From Lunatimonas salinarum (lineage in GTDB: Bacteria; Bacteroidota; Bacteroidia; Cytophagales; Cyclobacteriaceae): a stretch of 64,000 nt of DNA. Where the stretch lies: assembly GCF_017811155.1 (NCBI RefSeq), contig NZ_JACVCV010000001.1:310001-374000 (forward strand), in the 5' to 3' direction. The position numbers were made by a program, and so were the translations under genes. Of this stretch, positions 53,936 through 62,586 are shown piece after piece; positions within the stretch are counted from its first letter, which is position 1, and every line of letters begins with the position of its first letter. Under the pieces are notes generated by a model, which saw nothing but the letters and a program-made list of their open reading frames with translations, made no database searches and was not told the DNA's origin.

Positions 53936-55309
53936 ATGAACCCAACCACCCCTCGGAGGACATTTGTCAAGCAATTGGGCGTATTGACAGCAAGTGCATT
54001 GGCAGTTCCCACCATCATACCCGGTTCCGCACTGGGAAAAAATGGATTTGTAGCACCATCTGATCGGATAAACCTTGCCTTTATCGGAGCTGGAAACCAG
54101 GCCGGAAATGATGCGCGCGGATTTTTAGATGATCCACGGGTACAGATTACCACCATATGCGACATCAACAAGGAAAGTTCCGGCTATTGGAACGGAAAGG
54201 TAGCCGGCAGGGAATTTATCATGAAGATGGTAGATGACTTCTACAGTGAAAAGCATGGCAAAAAATTCAAATCCACCAAGGGCGTATTGGACTTTCGGGA
54301 GGTTTTGGAAGCCAAAAACGTCGATGCGGTGGAAGTAGTCACTCCAGACCACTGGCATGCTATCCCTGTATTAATGGCCGCTGCGAACAAAAAGGACATT
54401 TATTGCCAAAAACCACTCACGCTGACAGTCAGTGAAGGCAGGGCAATGGCCGACGCTGTCAAAAAATATGGCATTGTTTTTCAAACAGGTAGTCAGCAAC
54501 GCTCCGGAAAGGAATTCCGCCGGGTGTGTGAACTGGTCAGAAATGGTCGCATCGGAAAGCTGCAAACGGTCATTTGTGGCTTGCCCGGTGGCACGCCCGA
54601 CTTTGGAAAAACCGGCCATCTGACGGAGACTGTCCCTGTTCCAAAAGACTTTGACTACGACACTTGGCTGGGACCTGCTCCCGAAGCGCCCTATTCTCCT
54701 TCCAGAACACACGTCAATTACCGATGGAATCTTGATTACTCCGGAGGCATGGTGACGGACTGGGGAGGACATCATCCGGACATCGCCCAGTGGGGTTTGG
54801 GAATGGACCATACCGGACCGGTAAAAATCCAAAATCCATCCTCCGTCTGGTCAGACCATCCGGTTTGGAACACGGCTACGGAGTTTTACTTTGAGTGTAT
54901 TTATGAAAATGGCGTCAAACTGATCGTTACCAACGAGGCCGAACAGGGAGTGACGTTTATTGGTTCCGAGGGAAAAGCGTGGGTTACAAGAGGAAAATAT
55001 AAAGTCACCCCCGAAAAGCTAGATGACACGGTTATAAGCCCGGGTGAGATAAATCTATATAAAAGCGACAACCATTACCGAAATTTCATAGACTGCGTTA
55101 TTTCCAGAGAAGAAACAGTCGCTCCCTGCGAAGTTGGACATCGTTCGATTACCATTTCACACTTAGGAAACATCGCTATGATGCTAAACCGAGACTTGGA
55201 ATGGGATCCAGTAGCTGAGCGCTTTCCCAATAACTTTGCTGCCAATCAATTTCTACATCGACAGATGAGAGAACCTTGGGGGGCTTTATACAGAAAATAC
55301 CTGGTGTAA
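53936..55309 (+). CDS. Gfo/Idh/MocA-family oxidoreductase, Tat-exported
   Basis: A 457-residue oxidoreductase with a Tat signal (TPRRTFVKQLG, then a hydrophobic stretch ending SALG). The Rossmann motif is NLAFIGAGNQAGND, followed by DAVEVVTPDHWHAIP and CQKPLTLTVSEGRAM, which places the catalytic Lys of the family at KPL. Export of a nucleotide-dependent enzyme is a known feature of many Bacteroidota Gfo/Idh proteins, where the cofactor is tightly bound. The substrate is likely a sugar or sugar acid. It is a single-gene unit with its own terminator. Confidence 0.88.
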   Translation: MNPTTPRRTFVKQLGVLTASALAVPTIIPGSALGKNGFVAPSDRINLAFIGAGNQAGNDARGFLDDPRVQITTICDINKESSGYWNGKVAGREFIMKMVDDFYSEKHGKKFKSTKGVLDFREVLEAKNVDAVEVVTPDHWHAIPVLMAAANKKDIYCQKPLTLTVSEGRAMADAVKKYGIVFQTGSQQRSGKEFRRVCELVRNGRIGKLQTVICGLPGGTPDFGKTGHLTETVPVPKDFDYDTWLGPAPEAPYSPSRTHVNYRWNLDYSGGMVTDWGGHHPDIAQWGLGMDHTGPVKIQNPSSVWSDHPVWNTATEFYFECIYENGVKLIVTNEAEQGVTFIGSEGKAWVTRGKYKVTPEKLDDTVISPGEINLYKSDNHYRNFIDCVISREETVAPCEVGHRSITISHLGNIAMMLNRDLEWDPVAERFPNNFAANQFLHRQMREPWGALYRKYLV

Positions 55310-55335
55310 AACAAGGCACCCAAAAAACATCAAAT

Positions 55336-55375
55336 AAAGGGGGGGTAGGTAAAGTACCAACCCCTTTCTATTTTA
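55336..55375 (+). terminator. Terminator after Gfo/Idh gene
   Basis: AAAGGGGGGGTAGGTA and TACCAACCCCTTT form a stem with a bulge, followed by CTATTTTA. It lies about 27 bases after the stop at 55309. Confidence 0.6.
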
Positions 55376-55411
55376 GCAAGCCAACGTAGGGGCCTTCCAC
55401 TCACTCTTCAA

Positions 55412-56764
55412 TTATATGGATAAATTGCGGGCAATAAACTCATTTTTGAACTTTCCTGTCGGGTCGTAGGCTTTGATAAGGTCCTGAAAATCCCCTAATC
55501 GCTCATATTGCGCAGCTATATCCGATGCATCCAACGTAAACAGTTTCCCCCAGTGCGGGCGAACCCCGAACGGCTTCAATCGACTTTCAATCTTGGGCAG
55601 CAGCTTCTGCACGTTCTCCCAGTCGGGCTTCCAGGTAAAATGTAGTGCGATGCTGTCTCTACCATAGGCCGGACTCATCCAAAGACTATCTGCTGCAATG
55701 GATCTGATTTCGGAAATCAAAAGATAGGGGTAAATATCGGGCCCCAAATCGTACAACGCCTGTATGGCCTCTACCGCATGATCCCTCGGTACAAAATATT
55801 CAGACTGTAGTTCTGCTCCACTAGATGGTGTAAACTCCATTTTGAAATGGGGTAACCTCAGGTGCCAAGGACCGGGAATCCCCATTTGTTCGGTACAATT
55901 TACCGAAGATATCTCACGAATGGGATGTAGATGGCTTTGCGCGAGTGTTGCCCCATAAAAATCCTCCGATACCCGAGGAATCTGCATAGATTCGATTCGC
56001 AACTTCAGCCAAACCTGATTGATGCTTCGCCCCTGCCAGTCAGTAAATAGGCTGACACTGTACCCACTTGAAAATACCTCCTGAAAATGCTCGCTTAGCG
56101 AGTCTAGGGGTAGATCCTCGTATACAAACTGGCAGACATTAAAGGTAGGCTCTATCCTCAAGGTTAATCGTTGCACTACCCCTAATGCTCCCAAATTAAC
56201 TACCATGCCGTAAAACCGATCCGGATGCTTTTCTACCGACGCATGCACCGATTCCCCATTAGCAGTAACCAAGTCTAGCCCAACAACGATAGACGGCAGG
56301 TTTCCATTTTTATCACCAGAGCCATGGGTTCCGGTCGCACACGCTCCTGCTACAGAAATATGAGGAAGAGACGCCAAATTGTGCAATGCAAAACCTGCCT
56401 CATGAAGTGCCGAAGCCAATACCCCATATTGGATTGCTCCATTGACCGTTACGGTATTATCCGCCGGTGAAATGGCGATATGATCCTCCCATGCATCCAT
56501 GGAAAGCTGTCGGTGCGGCGTGTCGGCTATGCTGTTAAACGAGTGCCTAGTCCCAAGCACGCGGAGGTGTGCCTGCTCTCTGAGAACCTTCTGTAGTGAA
56601 GTGAGATCAACCGGTTGCTCCAGTCCAGAAGCAGCGTAAACGAGGTTACCAGCCCAGTTTGCCCTAGGGGCAAGTTGTTTACCACCACTACAGGACACCA
56701 TCGGCAGCAAGCTTTTTCCGGCCAATACCACACCGGAAGTCTTCAGAAAGTCTCTCTTCTTCAT
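55412..56764 (-). CDS. FAD-linked sugar-alcohol/sugar-lactone oxidase (AldO-like)
   Basis: A 450-residue flavoprotein of the VAO family. The N-terminus has a Tat-like KRDFLK segment and a possible lipobox (PMVSC, Cys25). The FAD-binding part includes LRVLGTRHSFNSIADT (GTRHSFN at 71-77), where His74 could carry covalent FAD. VAGACATGTHGSGDKNGNL follows, and the C-terminal D-arabinono-lactone-oxidase domain ends FKNEFIARNLSI. It is closest in pattern to alditol (xylitol) oxidases and lactone oxidases. It likely oxidises a sugar alcohol or lactone outside the cytoplasm. The Tat motif is KR rather than RR. Confidence 0.85.
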   Translation of the reverse strand: MKKRDFLKTSGVVLAGKSLLPMVSCSGGKQLAPRANWAGNLVYAASGLEQPVDLTSLQKVLREQAHLRVLGTRHSFNSIADTPHRQLSMDAWEDHIAISPADNTVTVNGAIQYGVLASALHEAGFALHNLASLPHISVAGACATGTHGSGDKNGNLPSIVVGLDLVTANGESVHASVEKHPDRFYGMVVNLGALGVVQRLTLRIEPTFNVCQFVYEDLPLDSLSEHFQEVFSSGYSVSLFTDWQGRSINQVWLKLRIESMQIPRVSEDFYGATLAQSHLHPIREISSVNCTEQMGIPGPWHLRLPHFKMEFTPSSGAELQSEYFVPRDHAVEAIQALYDLGPDIYPYLLISEIRSIAADSLWMSPAYGRDSIALHFTWKPDWENVQKLLPKIESRLKPFGVRPHWGKLFTLDASDIAAQYERLGDFQDLIKAYDPTGKFKNEFIARNLSI

Positions 56765-56800
56765 GTGTCAATAATTGTTTTTCAGTTGCCACATAGAATC

Positions 56801-56816
56801 CCTGCCTACCGGCAGG
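56801..56816. repeat. Short palindrome CCTGCCTACCGGCAGG
   Basis: Near-palindromic 16 bases (one pair is mismatched) in the 135-base gap between two minus-strand genes. It resembles the short GC-rich palindromes scattered between genes in some Cytophagales, but I find no second copy in this window. Confidence 0.35.
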
Positions 56817-56899
56817 TCGCACGAATCCCCCAATAACTATCGGAGCGTCCCTCCGTGTGTCGCTTGCGTCGTGCTCGATTTCATGAGGTTTCATTGCCA

Positions 56900-58321
56900 T
56901 TAGGGGAAAATACCCAAATCCATGTAACTAACGGCAATTCTCTCTAGTGCAAGGATGAAACCTGCTGTCCTAAGGCTCTCTATATTTTTTTCCTTTCGGG
57001 TTTTGTTCATTTCATGGTAAGCCGTCACCATGGTTTCTTCTAAACCCGAAACCACCAAGTCCCTTTCGCTGGCGCCCTTCACAATGAGTTCCTTTTGAGC
57101 CTCGGTGAACGTATCTCCAGTAGCGTTTTCAATACTTTCTAGCAGTGCATCAAACTTCTTCATGTCATACCGCTTTTCCAATTTCCCAAACGAAACCCGA
57201 GAGAGATTCTTCAACCACTCAAAATAAGAGACCGTAACCCCCCCTGCGTTCAGGTACATATCCGGAATAATCATCACATTCTTTTGCGCCAAAATTTTCT
57301 CCGCTTCCTGTGTCACCGGCCCATTGGCTGCCTCTCCGATGATTTTGGCCTTGATGTCACCCGCATTTTCTCCCGTGATCTGATTTTCCAGTGCCGCAGG
57401 AACCAAAATATCACAGGGGTAGGTCAAAAGTGAATTTGCTTCGGAAATAAACTCTCCTTTATGATAGCTTTTAAAGCCCCTGTTTTTTACCTGGAAAGCC
57501 TTCAGCGCTTCCAGGTCTATACCTTCCTCGTCGTATATGCCCCCATTGTACTCTGCTATTCCGATGATCAACGCACCGGCCTCAGATAAATATTTTGCAG
57601 AATGATATCCCACGTTACCAAAACCTTGTATAATTACCTTCTTTCCTCGAAGCCCTGTGGTCAAACCCAGCGCATCCATGTCCTCCTTCACACTAACCGC
57701 CTCTCGTATGCCAAAGAAAACTCCCATACCTGTAGCCTCCGTACGTCCATCAATCCCGTGCTGTGAAAGCGGCTTTCCGGTTACACAACCCTTCGCATTG
57801 ATCACGTTTGGATTAAATGCTTCAAAGGTATCTACAATCCAAGACATCTCTCTCGCACCGGTTCCATAATCGGGTGCCGGCACATCGATAGCGGGACCTA
57901 TAAAGTTTTTCTTTATCAGTTCAGACGTATATCTACGGGTGATACGCTCCAGCTGGGAAACATTGTATTTGGTTGGGTCGATACTAACACCCCCTTTGGC
58001 ACCACCAAAGGGTATATTTACAAGGGCACACTTATAGGTCATCAGTGCCGCCAAGCCCTTTACTTCTTCTTCATTAACGTAGCTGCTGAAACGAATACCG
58101 CCCTTCACGGGAAGTTTATGATGGGAATGCTGAATCCTATAGCCCTTCAGTACTTGATAGGTTCCGTCGTCATTACGAATCGGAAAATTAAATTTATAGA
58201 TGGCATTGCAGGCCTTTATCTGTTCCAGCAAGCCTGGATGAATGTCCATATGAGCGGCGGCATTGTCCACTGCCATGCACACATCATCGAATAAACTATA
58301 CGCTTCATTTTCTTCTGACAT
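56900..58321 (-). CDS. Glutamate dehydrogenase (Glu/Leu/Phe/Val dehydrogenase family)
   Basis: A 473-residue dehydrogenase. KGGIRFSSYVNEEEVKGLA and LMTYKCALVNIPFGGAKGG (Lys97; PFGGAKGG at 104-111) form the active site. IIQGFGNVGYHSAKYL begins the NAD(P)-binding domain. It interconverts glutamate and 2-oxoglutarate plus ammonia. Length fits a catabolic, NAD-linked enzyme such as RocG/GudB rather than the ~450-residue NADP form, but this is inference. It could recycle glutamate released by the gamma-glutamyl pathway. Confidence 0.9.
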   Translation of the reverse strand: MSEENEAYSLFDDVCMAVDNAAAHMDIHPGLLEQIKACNAIYKFNFPIRNDDGTYQVLKGYRIQHSHHKLPVKGGIRFSSYVNEEEVKGLAALMTYKCALVNIPFGGAKGGVSIDPTKYNVSQLERITRRYTSELIKKNFIGPAIDVPAPDYGTGAREMSWIVDTFEAFNPNVINAKGCVTGKPLSQHGIDGRTEATGMGVFFGIREAVSVKEDMDALGLTTGLRGKKVIIQGFGNVGYHSAKYLSEAGALIIGIAEYNGGIYDEEGIDLEALKAFQVKNRGFKSYHKGEFISEANSLLTYPCDILVPAALENQITGENAGDIKAKIIGEAANGPVTQEAEKILAQKNVMIIPDMYLNAGGVTVSYFEWLKNLSRVSFGKLEKRYDMKKFDALLESIENATGDTFTEAQKELIVKGASERDLVVSGLEETMVTAYHEMNKTRKEKNIESLRTAGFILALERIAVSYMDLGIFP

Positions 58322-58372
58322 AATTGGTTCGGTTTAAATTAAAGAATGTTTCTTACTTGAATAGAAAAGACT

Positions 58373-58380
58373 CAAATGTA
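58373..58380 (-). promoter_or_regulatory. Possible -7 promoter box for glutamate dehydrogenase
   Basis: TACATTTG on the minus strand (CAAATGTA on the plus strand) matches TAnnTTTG and lies 51 bases before the ATG at 58321. A good -33 element was not found. Confidence 0.4.
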
Positions 58381-58397
58381 AGAGATTGGAAACCAAC

Positions 58398-59357
58398 CTA
58401 CTGTTCCCACAAGTCTGATTGAGCGTACGGACTGCCCGGTACTTCGGTAAAGAAGGTTCCATCCACAAACCTAAATTGGTCGGACATTCCATTTAACAGC
58501 CTCAAATCCTCGTCTTCTAGCAGCAAATCCTTTGCTGCCAAGTTCTGCGAGATCCGCTCCCTGTTTACCGATTTTGGAATTACCGCCATGCCGCGGTGCA
58601 ATGCATAGGCAATCAATACCTGAGCCGCACTTACATCGTGCTTCTTGGCAATTTCTGCGACATGCGCGTCCTCCAATAGAACCGGGTCGTCCGCCTTCCT
58701 CCTAGCTTTTGGGCGGTCGGCAGACCCTAACGGAGAGTAAGCTGTAAGCAAGATGTTTCGTTGCTTACAATAACCCACCAGCTTGTCTTGTCTAAGGTAG
58801 GGATGCGATTCGATCTGATTCATTTCCGGTTTGACCTCAGATGACTCCCAAAGTTCGGTCAATTTTTCGATATTAAAATTGGAAACACCGATGTGTCTGA
58901 CCCGGCCAGCATGCTTTTCCTTCACCATGCCCTTCCATGTGCCAGACAGGGGTGCTTCTTGGTAAGAAAGGTAATCACTGCCTTCCTTTGGAAATAAAAC
59001 ATGCGATTTCAATGCCACCGGCCAGTGAATCAAGTATAAATCCAAGTATGCTAACTGAAGGTCTGCCAACGTACGGCTCAGCCCTCCGGCTACATCCCCT
59101 TCCAGGTGGGCATTATTCCATAACTTCGAGGTGACAAAAATATCATCCCTGCTCACCAATCCATCTGCAAAAGCTTTCGAGAGTGCCTCTCCTACTTCCT
59201 TTTCATTTTGATAGATGGCCGCGCAATCAATGTGGCGGTATCCCGCCTCCAGTGCCCAGAGTACAGCTTGGTATACTTCACCAGGTGCTGATTTCCATGT
59301 CCCCAACCCTACCGAGGGCATTTTGTCCCCATTTGCAAAAGTCAAATAATTCATCAT
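58398..59357 (-). CDS. Aldo/keto reductase
   Basis: A 319-residue TIM-barrel reductase. The tetrad is visible: Asp44 and Tyr49 in HIDCAAIYQNE, Lys78 in VTSKLWN and His111 in YLIHWP. IPKSVNRERISQN binds NADP(H). It reduces aldehydes or sugar aldehydes/ketoses, probably in the cytoplasm. Substrate unknown. It is followed by the glutamate dehydrogenase gene on the same strand in reading order reversed (the latter lies downstream, 76 bases away). Confidence 0.9.
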   Translation of the reverse strand: MMNYLTFANGDKMPSVGLGTWKSAPGEVYQAVLWALEAGYRHIDCAAIYQNEKEVGEALSKAFADGLVSRDDIFVTSKLWNNAHLEGDVAGGLSRTLADLQLAYLDLYLIHWPVALKSHVLFPKEGSDYLSYQEAPLSGTWKGMVKEKHAGRVRHIGVSNFNIEKLTELWESSEVKPEMNQIESHPYLRQDKLVGYCKQRNILLTAYSPLGSADRPKARRKADDPVLLEDAHVAEIAKKHDVSAAQVLIAYALHRGMAVIPKSVNRERISQNLAAKDLLLEDEDLRLLNGMSDQFRFVDGTFFTEVPGSPYAQSDLWEQ

Positions 59358-59581
59358 GTTGTACGTATATAGTTTGCTATTTATTCAACTAATTAATCGT
59401 CACTGAAAAGCCCCCAAAACAGCCCAAAACGGAGTAAAGACCTGTTGCTAGGAACGAAAAAACAGCCGTTTGGTTATATGCCGCAATGGCAAAGGCACCC
59501 TGTTTTACGCTGATGAAGGTAATAAAAATGACCCAAAAGAAATAGAAACTTAAGGCGTTTATGCCACTCGCCTTTCACAAA

Positions 59582-59610
59582 CAAAAAAATCCCGCTATTC
59601 ACGGGATTTC
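59582..59610 (-). terminator. Intrinsic terminator of the TRAP operon
   Basis: On the minus strand AAATCCCG and CGGGATTT form a perfect stem with a 7-base loop, followed by TTTTTGT. It lies 28 bases after the dctM stop. Confidence 0.85.
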
Positions 59611-59637
59611 TTGCATCATCTAAAGTAGTCAAAATTC

Positions 59638-60933
59638 CTATAGACCAAATACACGAGGTAGCCAAAGCGTAAGCTCCGGGAAAAGCGTAATGATCAGCAA
59701 CCCAATAATCATCGTGATAAAAAAGGGCAGCAAGGGCAAAAACACCTTAGCAATACTGGTCTTGGCCACACCAACACCAACGAAGAGTACCGAGCCCACC
59801 GGCGGTGTACAAACGCCTATGCACAGGTTAAGTACCATCATAATCCCAAAATGAACGGGATCTATCCCCAAAGAGACTACCGCAGGCAAAAAGATCGGTG
59901 TAAAGATCAGAACCGCAGGCGTCATATCCATAAAGGTCCCCACAAACAACAAAATCAAATTGATGATAATCAATATTACAAACTTATTGTCACTGAGTGC
60001 CAGCAAGGTCGCGCTAATTGACTGAGGAATGTTTTCACTGGACATGGCCCATGACATACTCATCGAAGTGGCTATCAACAGCATCACGATGGAGGTAGTC
60101 TCCGATGATTTTAGCAATATTTTTGGCAGGTCTTTCAGACTGATTTCCCGGTATATAAACGATAGAATAATGGTATAAACTACGGCAATGGCAGATGCTT
60201 CCGTGGCCGTAAAAACCCCCACCACAATGCCTCCAATCACCACTACCAATAGAAACAAACTGGGAAGTGCATCCAAAAACTTTTTCGTCAGTTCCTTCAT
60301 AGAAGTCACTTCACCCTGCTTCAGGTCATGCTTTTTGATGAAGACTGCGGCTGTAACCATTAAGAGAAGTCCGATCAAAATACCGGGTATATATCCGGCA
60401 ACAAACAATGCGGCAATGGATACCCCCCCACTTGCCAATGAATAGACTATCAACACATTGGATGGAGGAATAATCAAACCTGTGGTGGAGGAGGTAATGT
60501 TTACGGCCGCACCTAACTCACGGGGATACCCTTCCTTTTCCATACGGGGCCCTAAAATACCGCCTATGGCAGAGGCAGCAGCAACCGCCGAACCTGCAAT
60601 AGCACCAAAAAGCATGGACGCAATTACATTCACATACAACAGCCCACCAGGAAGACGTCCTGTGATAGCCTTTGCTAAATCAATCAATCGGTTGGCAATT
60701 CCTCCTTTGTTCATGATTTCTCCTGCCAGTATAAAAAACGGGATCGCCAGCAGCGAAAAACTATCCAATCCGGTACCCATCCGCTGTGCTATGGTGGTCG
60801 CGGAGGGAACAGTAGCGATGGTCACCGTCAGCGTGAGAAAACTGGACAGGCCCAAGCTCCAAGCTACCGGCACCCCCAAAGCCATCAAAGTGATGAAGCT
60901 TAAAACGAGTATAACAACACTGATATATTCCAT
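59638..60933 (-). CDS. dctM: TRAP transporter large permease subunit (DctM)
   Basis: A 431-residue protein with about 12 hydrophobic segments. GEIMNKGGIANRLIDLAKAI, VAAASAIGGILGPRMEKEGY, TSSTTGLIIPPSNVLIVYS and the late CIGVCTPPVGSVLFVG are characteristic of DctM/SiaM. It carries the substrate with a Na+ or H+ gradient using the DctP-bound ligand. It lies 5 bases after dctQ. The neighbouring kdgK and uxaA genes suggest a uronate or related sugar acid as substrate. Confidence 0.93.
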   Translation of the reverse strand: MEYISVVILVLSFITLMALGVPVAWSLGLSSFLTLTVTIATVPSATTIAQRMGTGLDSFSLLAIPFFILAGEIMNKGGIANRLIDLAKAITGRLPGGLLYVNVIASMLFGAIAGSAVAAASAIGGILGPRMEKEGYPRELGAAVNITSSTTGLIIPPSNVLIVYSLASGGVSIAALFVAGYIPGILIGLLLMVTAAVFIKKHDLKQGEVTSMKELTKKFLDALPSLFLLVVVIGGIVVGVFTATEASAIAVVYTIILSFIYREISLKDLPKILLKSSETTSIVMLLIATSMSMSWAMSSENIPQSISATLLALSDNKFVILIIINLILLFVGTFMDMTPAVLIFTPIFLPAVVSLGIDPVHFGIMMVLNLCIGVCTPPVGSVLFVGVGVAKTSIAKVFLPLLPFFITMIIGLLIITLFPELTLWLPRVFGL

Positions 60934-60938
60934 GAAAA

Positions 60939-61436
60939 CTAACTGTTTTGGGTGATGGGTTGAGTAAGTATTTTTCTGATTTCAACGATTTGGTAAAAAA
61001 GCACCAGCAAACCACTGATAGGAATGATCACGTATACGTAGGCCAAGGGAAGACCTAGTGTGGCTGATTTCTGCTGCAATGTATAGGTGATATAGACCAA
61101 ATTACCCCCACCTAATAGCATCACGGGAACTACAAAAGAAACGATAACCAAGTGAATAAATACCATCAGACGCCGCTTGGCAGCGCCGTGTAACTTTTGA
61201 GGGTAGATATCAATGGCCAAATGTTCGTTTTTACCGGCAACGTAGGCCGCTCCCAACATACCCAACCAAACCAATAGGTACCTGGAAAGCTCGTCTGTAT
61301 AAGAACTTGGAGATTGAAAAACGTAGCGCGACAACACCTGCCAAGTTACATTGACCACCATAACCGCCATGATGACGATCAGCAACACCGACACGATTCG
61401 GTCTATATTGTTTTTAATCTTTTCCATAAGGCTCAA
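60939..61436 (-). CDS. dctQ: TRAP transporter small permease subunit (DctQ)
   Basis: A 165-residue protein with four membrane helices. VTWQVLSRYVFQSPSSYTDELSRYLLVWLGMLGAAY is the DctQ signature (shown here in parts: WQVLSRYVF, YTDELSRYLLVWLGML). It forms the transporter together with DctM. Its start overlaps the dctP stop by 4 bases. Confidence 0.92.
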   Translation of the reverse strand: MSLMEKIKNNIDRIVSVLLIVIMAVMVVNVTWQVLSRYVFQSPSSYTDELSRYLLVWLGMLGAAYVAGKNEHLAIDIYPQKLHGAAKRRLMVFIHLVIVSFVVPVMLLGGGNLVYITYTLQQKSATLGLPLAYVYVIIPISGLLVLFYQIVEIRKILTQPITQNS

Positions 61437-62443
61437 TAACTACGGATTTTTTCTACCAGCTCATACATTTCGGGATCATTCACCTTAAGCGCCTCATAGA
61501 CCCCTTCAACTGCCTTGCGGAAAGGTTCCTTATCCGGGTAAGAAACCTCCACACCTGCCTCTTGTAAAATTCGCATCGACTCTTCCACGGATTCTGCCCA
61601 GAGCTTATATTGATAAGTGGCTGACTCGTCTGCTGCTTCTTGGAGCCACTGCCTTTCTTGATCATCCAACCTTTCCCAAACTTTGGTGCTTACTATCATC
61701 ATATCGGGTACCGCAGTATGTTCGTTTAGGCTGTAAAATTTACATACTTCATAGTGCCTGGATGTCAACAAACTCGGAGGATTGTTTTCTGCTCCATCCA
61801 CAATACCCTGCTGAAGCGCAGTATACAATTCACCAAATGATACCGGCGTAGGTGATCCGCCAAAGCTTTGAATCAGCTGCACAGCCGTAGGACTTTCCAT
61901 CACTCTAATTTTAAGGCCTTTGATGTCCTCCGGATTCTCCACGGGCGCAGTCTTCGTGTAAAAACTCCTCTTTCCAGCATCGTAAAAGCAAAGTCCCTTA
62001 AACCAGTATTTTTCGCCTGCTGCCAATAACTCCTTACCGATCGGACCTTGCAATACTTTCACTTGGTGTTCGTCGTCCCGAAAAAGATAAGGCTGGCTCA
62101 ATACTTTTATTTCCGGCGCAAAGCCCTCCATCGCCGCAGTAGAAACCTTGGTCATAGCCAAACTACCGATCTGCAAAAGCTCCACGAGTTCCCGCTCTGA
62201 ACCTAACTGCTGATTGGGGTAGACCTGTATCTTCATCGTTCCGTTGGACTTTTCCTCCACCCGTTCGGCCATGAAAATCATGGCAGCATGAACCGGGTGA
62301 CTGGTATCGAGTCCATGGCCAAGTTTTAAAATACGCACCCCACCGGGTGTGGAACAGGCAGCCATAACGAAAACCAACCCTAAGCAAAGGCATGCGAGGA
62401 TACGAGGAGTTCTTGGAAGCTGGTTAATTGAGGTTGTTGTCAT
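61433..62443 (-). CDS. dctP: TRAP transporter substrate-binding lipoprotein (DctP)
   Basis: A 336-residue periplasmic binding protein with a lipobox (VMAAC, Cys30), so it is anchored to the membrane. DctP motifs: LKLGHGLDTSHPVHAAMIFMAE, GLKIRVMESPTAVQLIQSFGG (the conserved Arg that binds the ligand carboxylate) and GIVDGAENNPPSL. It captures an organic acid, likely a uronate given neighbours. It is 143 bases after kdgK on the same strand, possibly on one transcript. Confidence 0.93.
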   Translation of the reverse strand: MTTTSINQLPRTPRILACLCLGLVFVMAACSTPGGVRILKLGHGLDTSHPVHAAMIFMAERVEEKSNGTMKIQVYPNQQLGSERELVELLQIGSLAMTKVSTAAMEGFAPEIKVLSQPYLFRDDEHQVKVLQGPIGKELLAAGEKYWFKGLCFYDAGKRSFYTKTAPVENPEDIKGLKIRVMESPTAVQLIQSFGGSPTPVSFGELYTALQQGIVDGAENNPPSLLTSRHYEVCKFYSLNEHTAVPDMMIVSTKVWERLDDQERQWLQEAADESATYQYKLWAESVEESMRILQEAGVEVSYPDKEPFRKAVEGVYEALKVNDPEMYELVEKIRSY

Positions 62444-62586
62444 GTTAGGGTAAACTAAATTTCCACTGATTTATTTGGGTAAAATACAAATCAATAAAAT
62501 TACTACTTAAATTCACGTCTAAATAGTATTTTTTTACTGAAAACGAACTAAATAGTTTCTAGTGAGATCGGTTATTTTGTTATAGA

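Noticed and set aside
56688-56900. 70-codon minus-strand frame between the AldO-like and glutamate dehydrogenase genes
   Set aside because: Overlaps the AldO-like signal peptide region in another frame and contains the short palindrome; no family resemblance.
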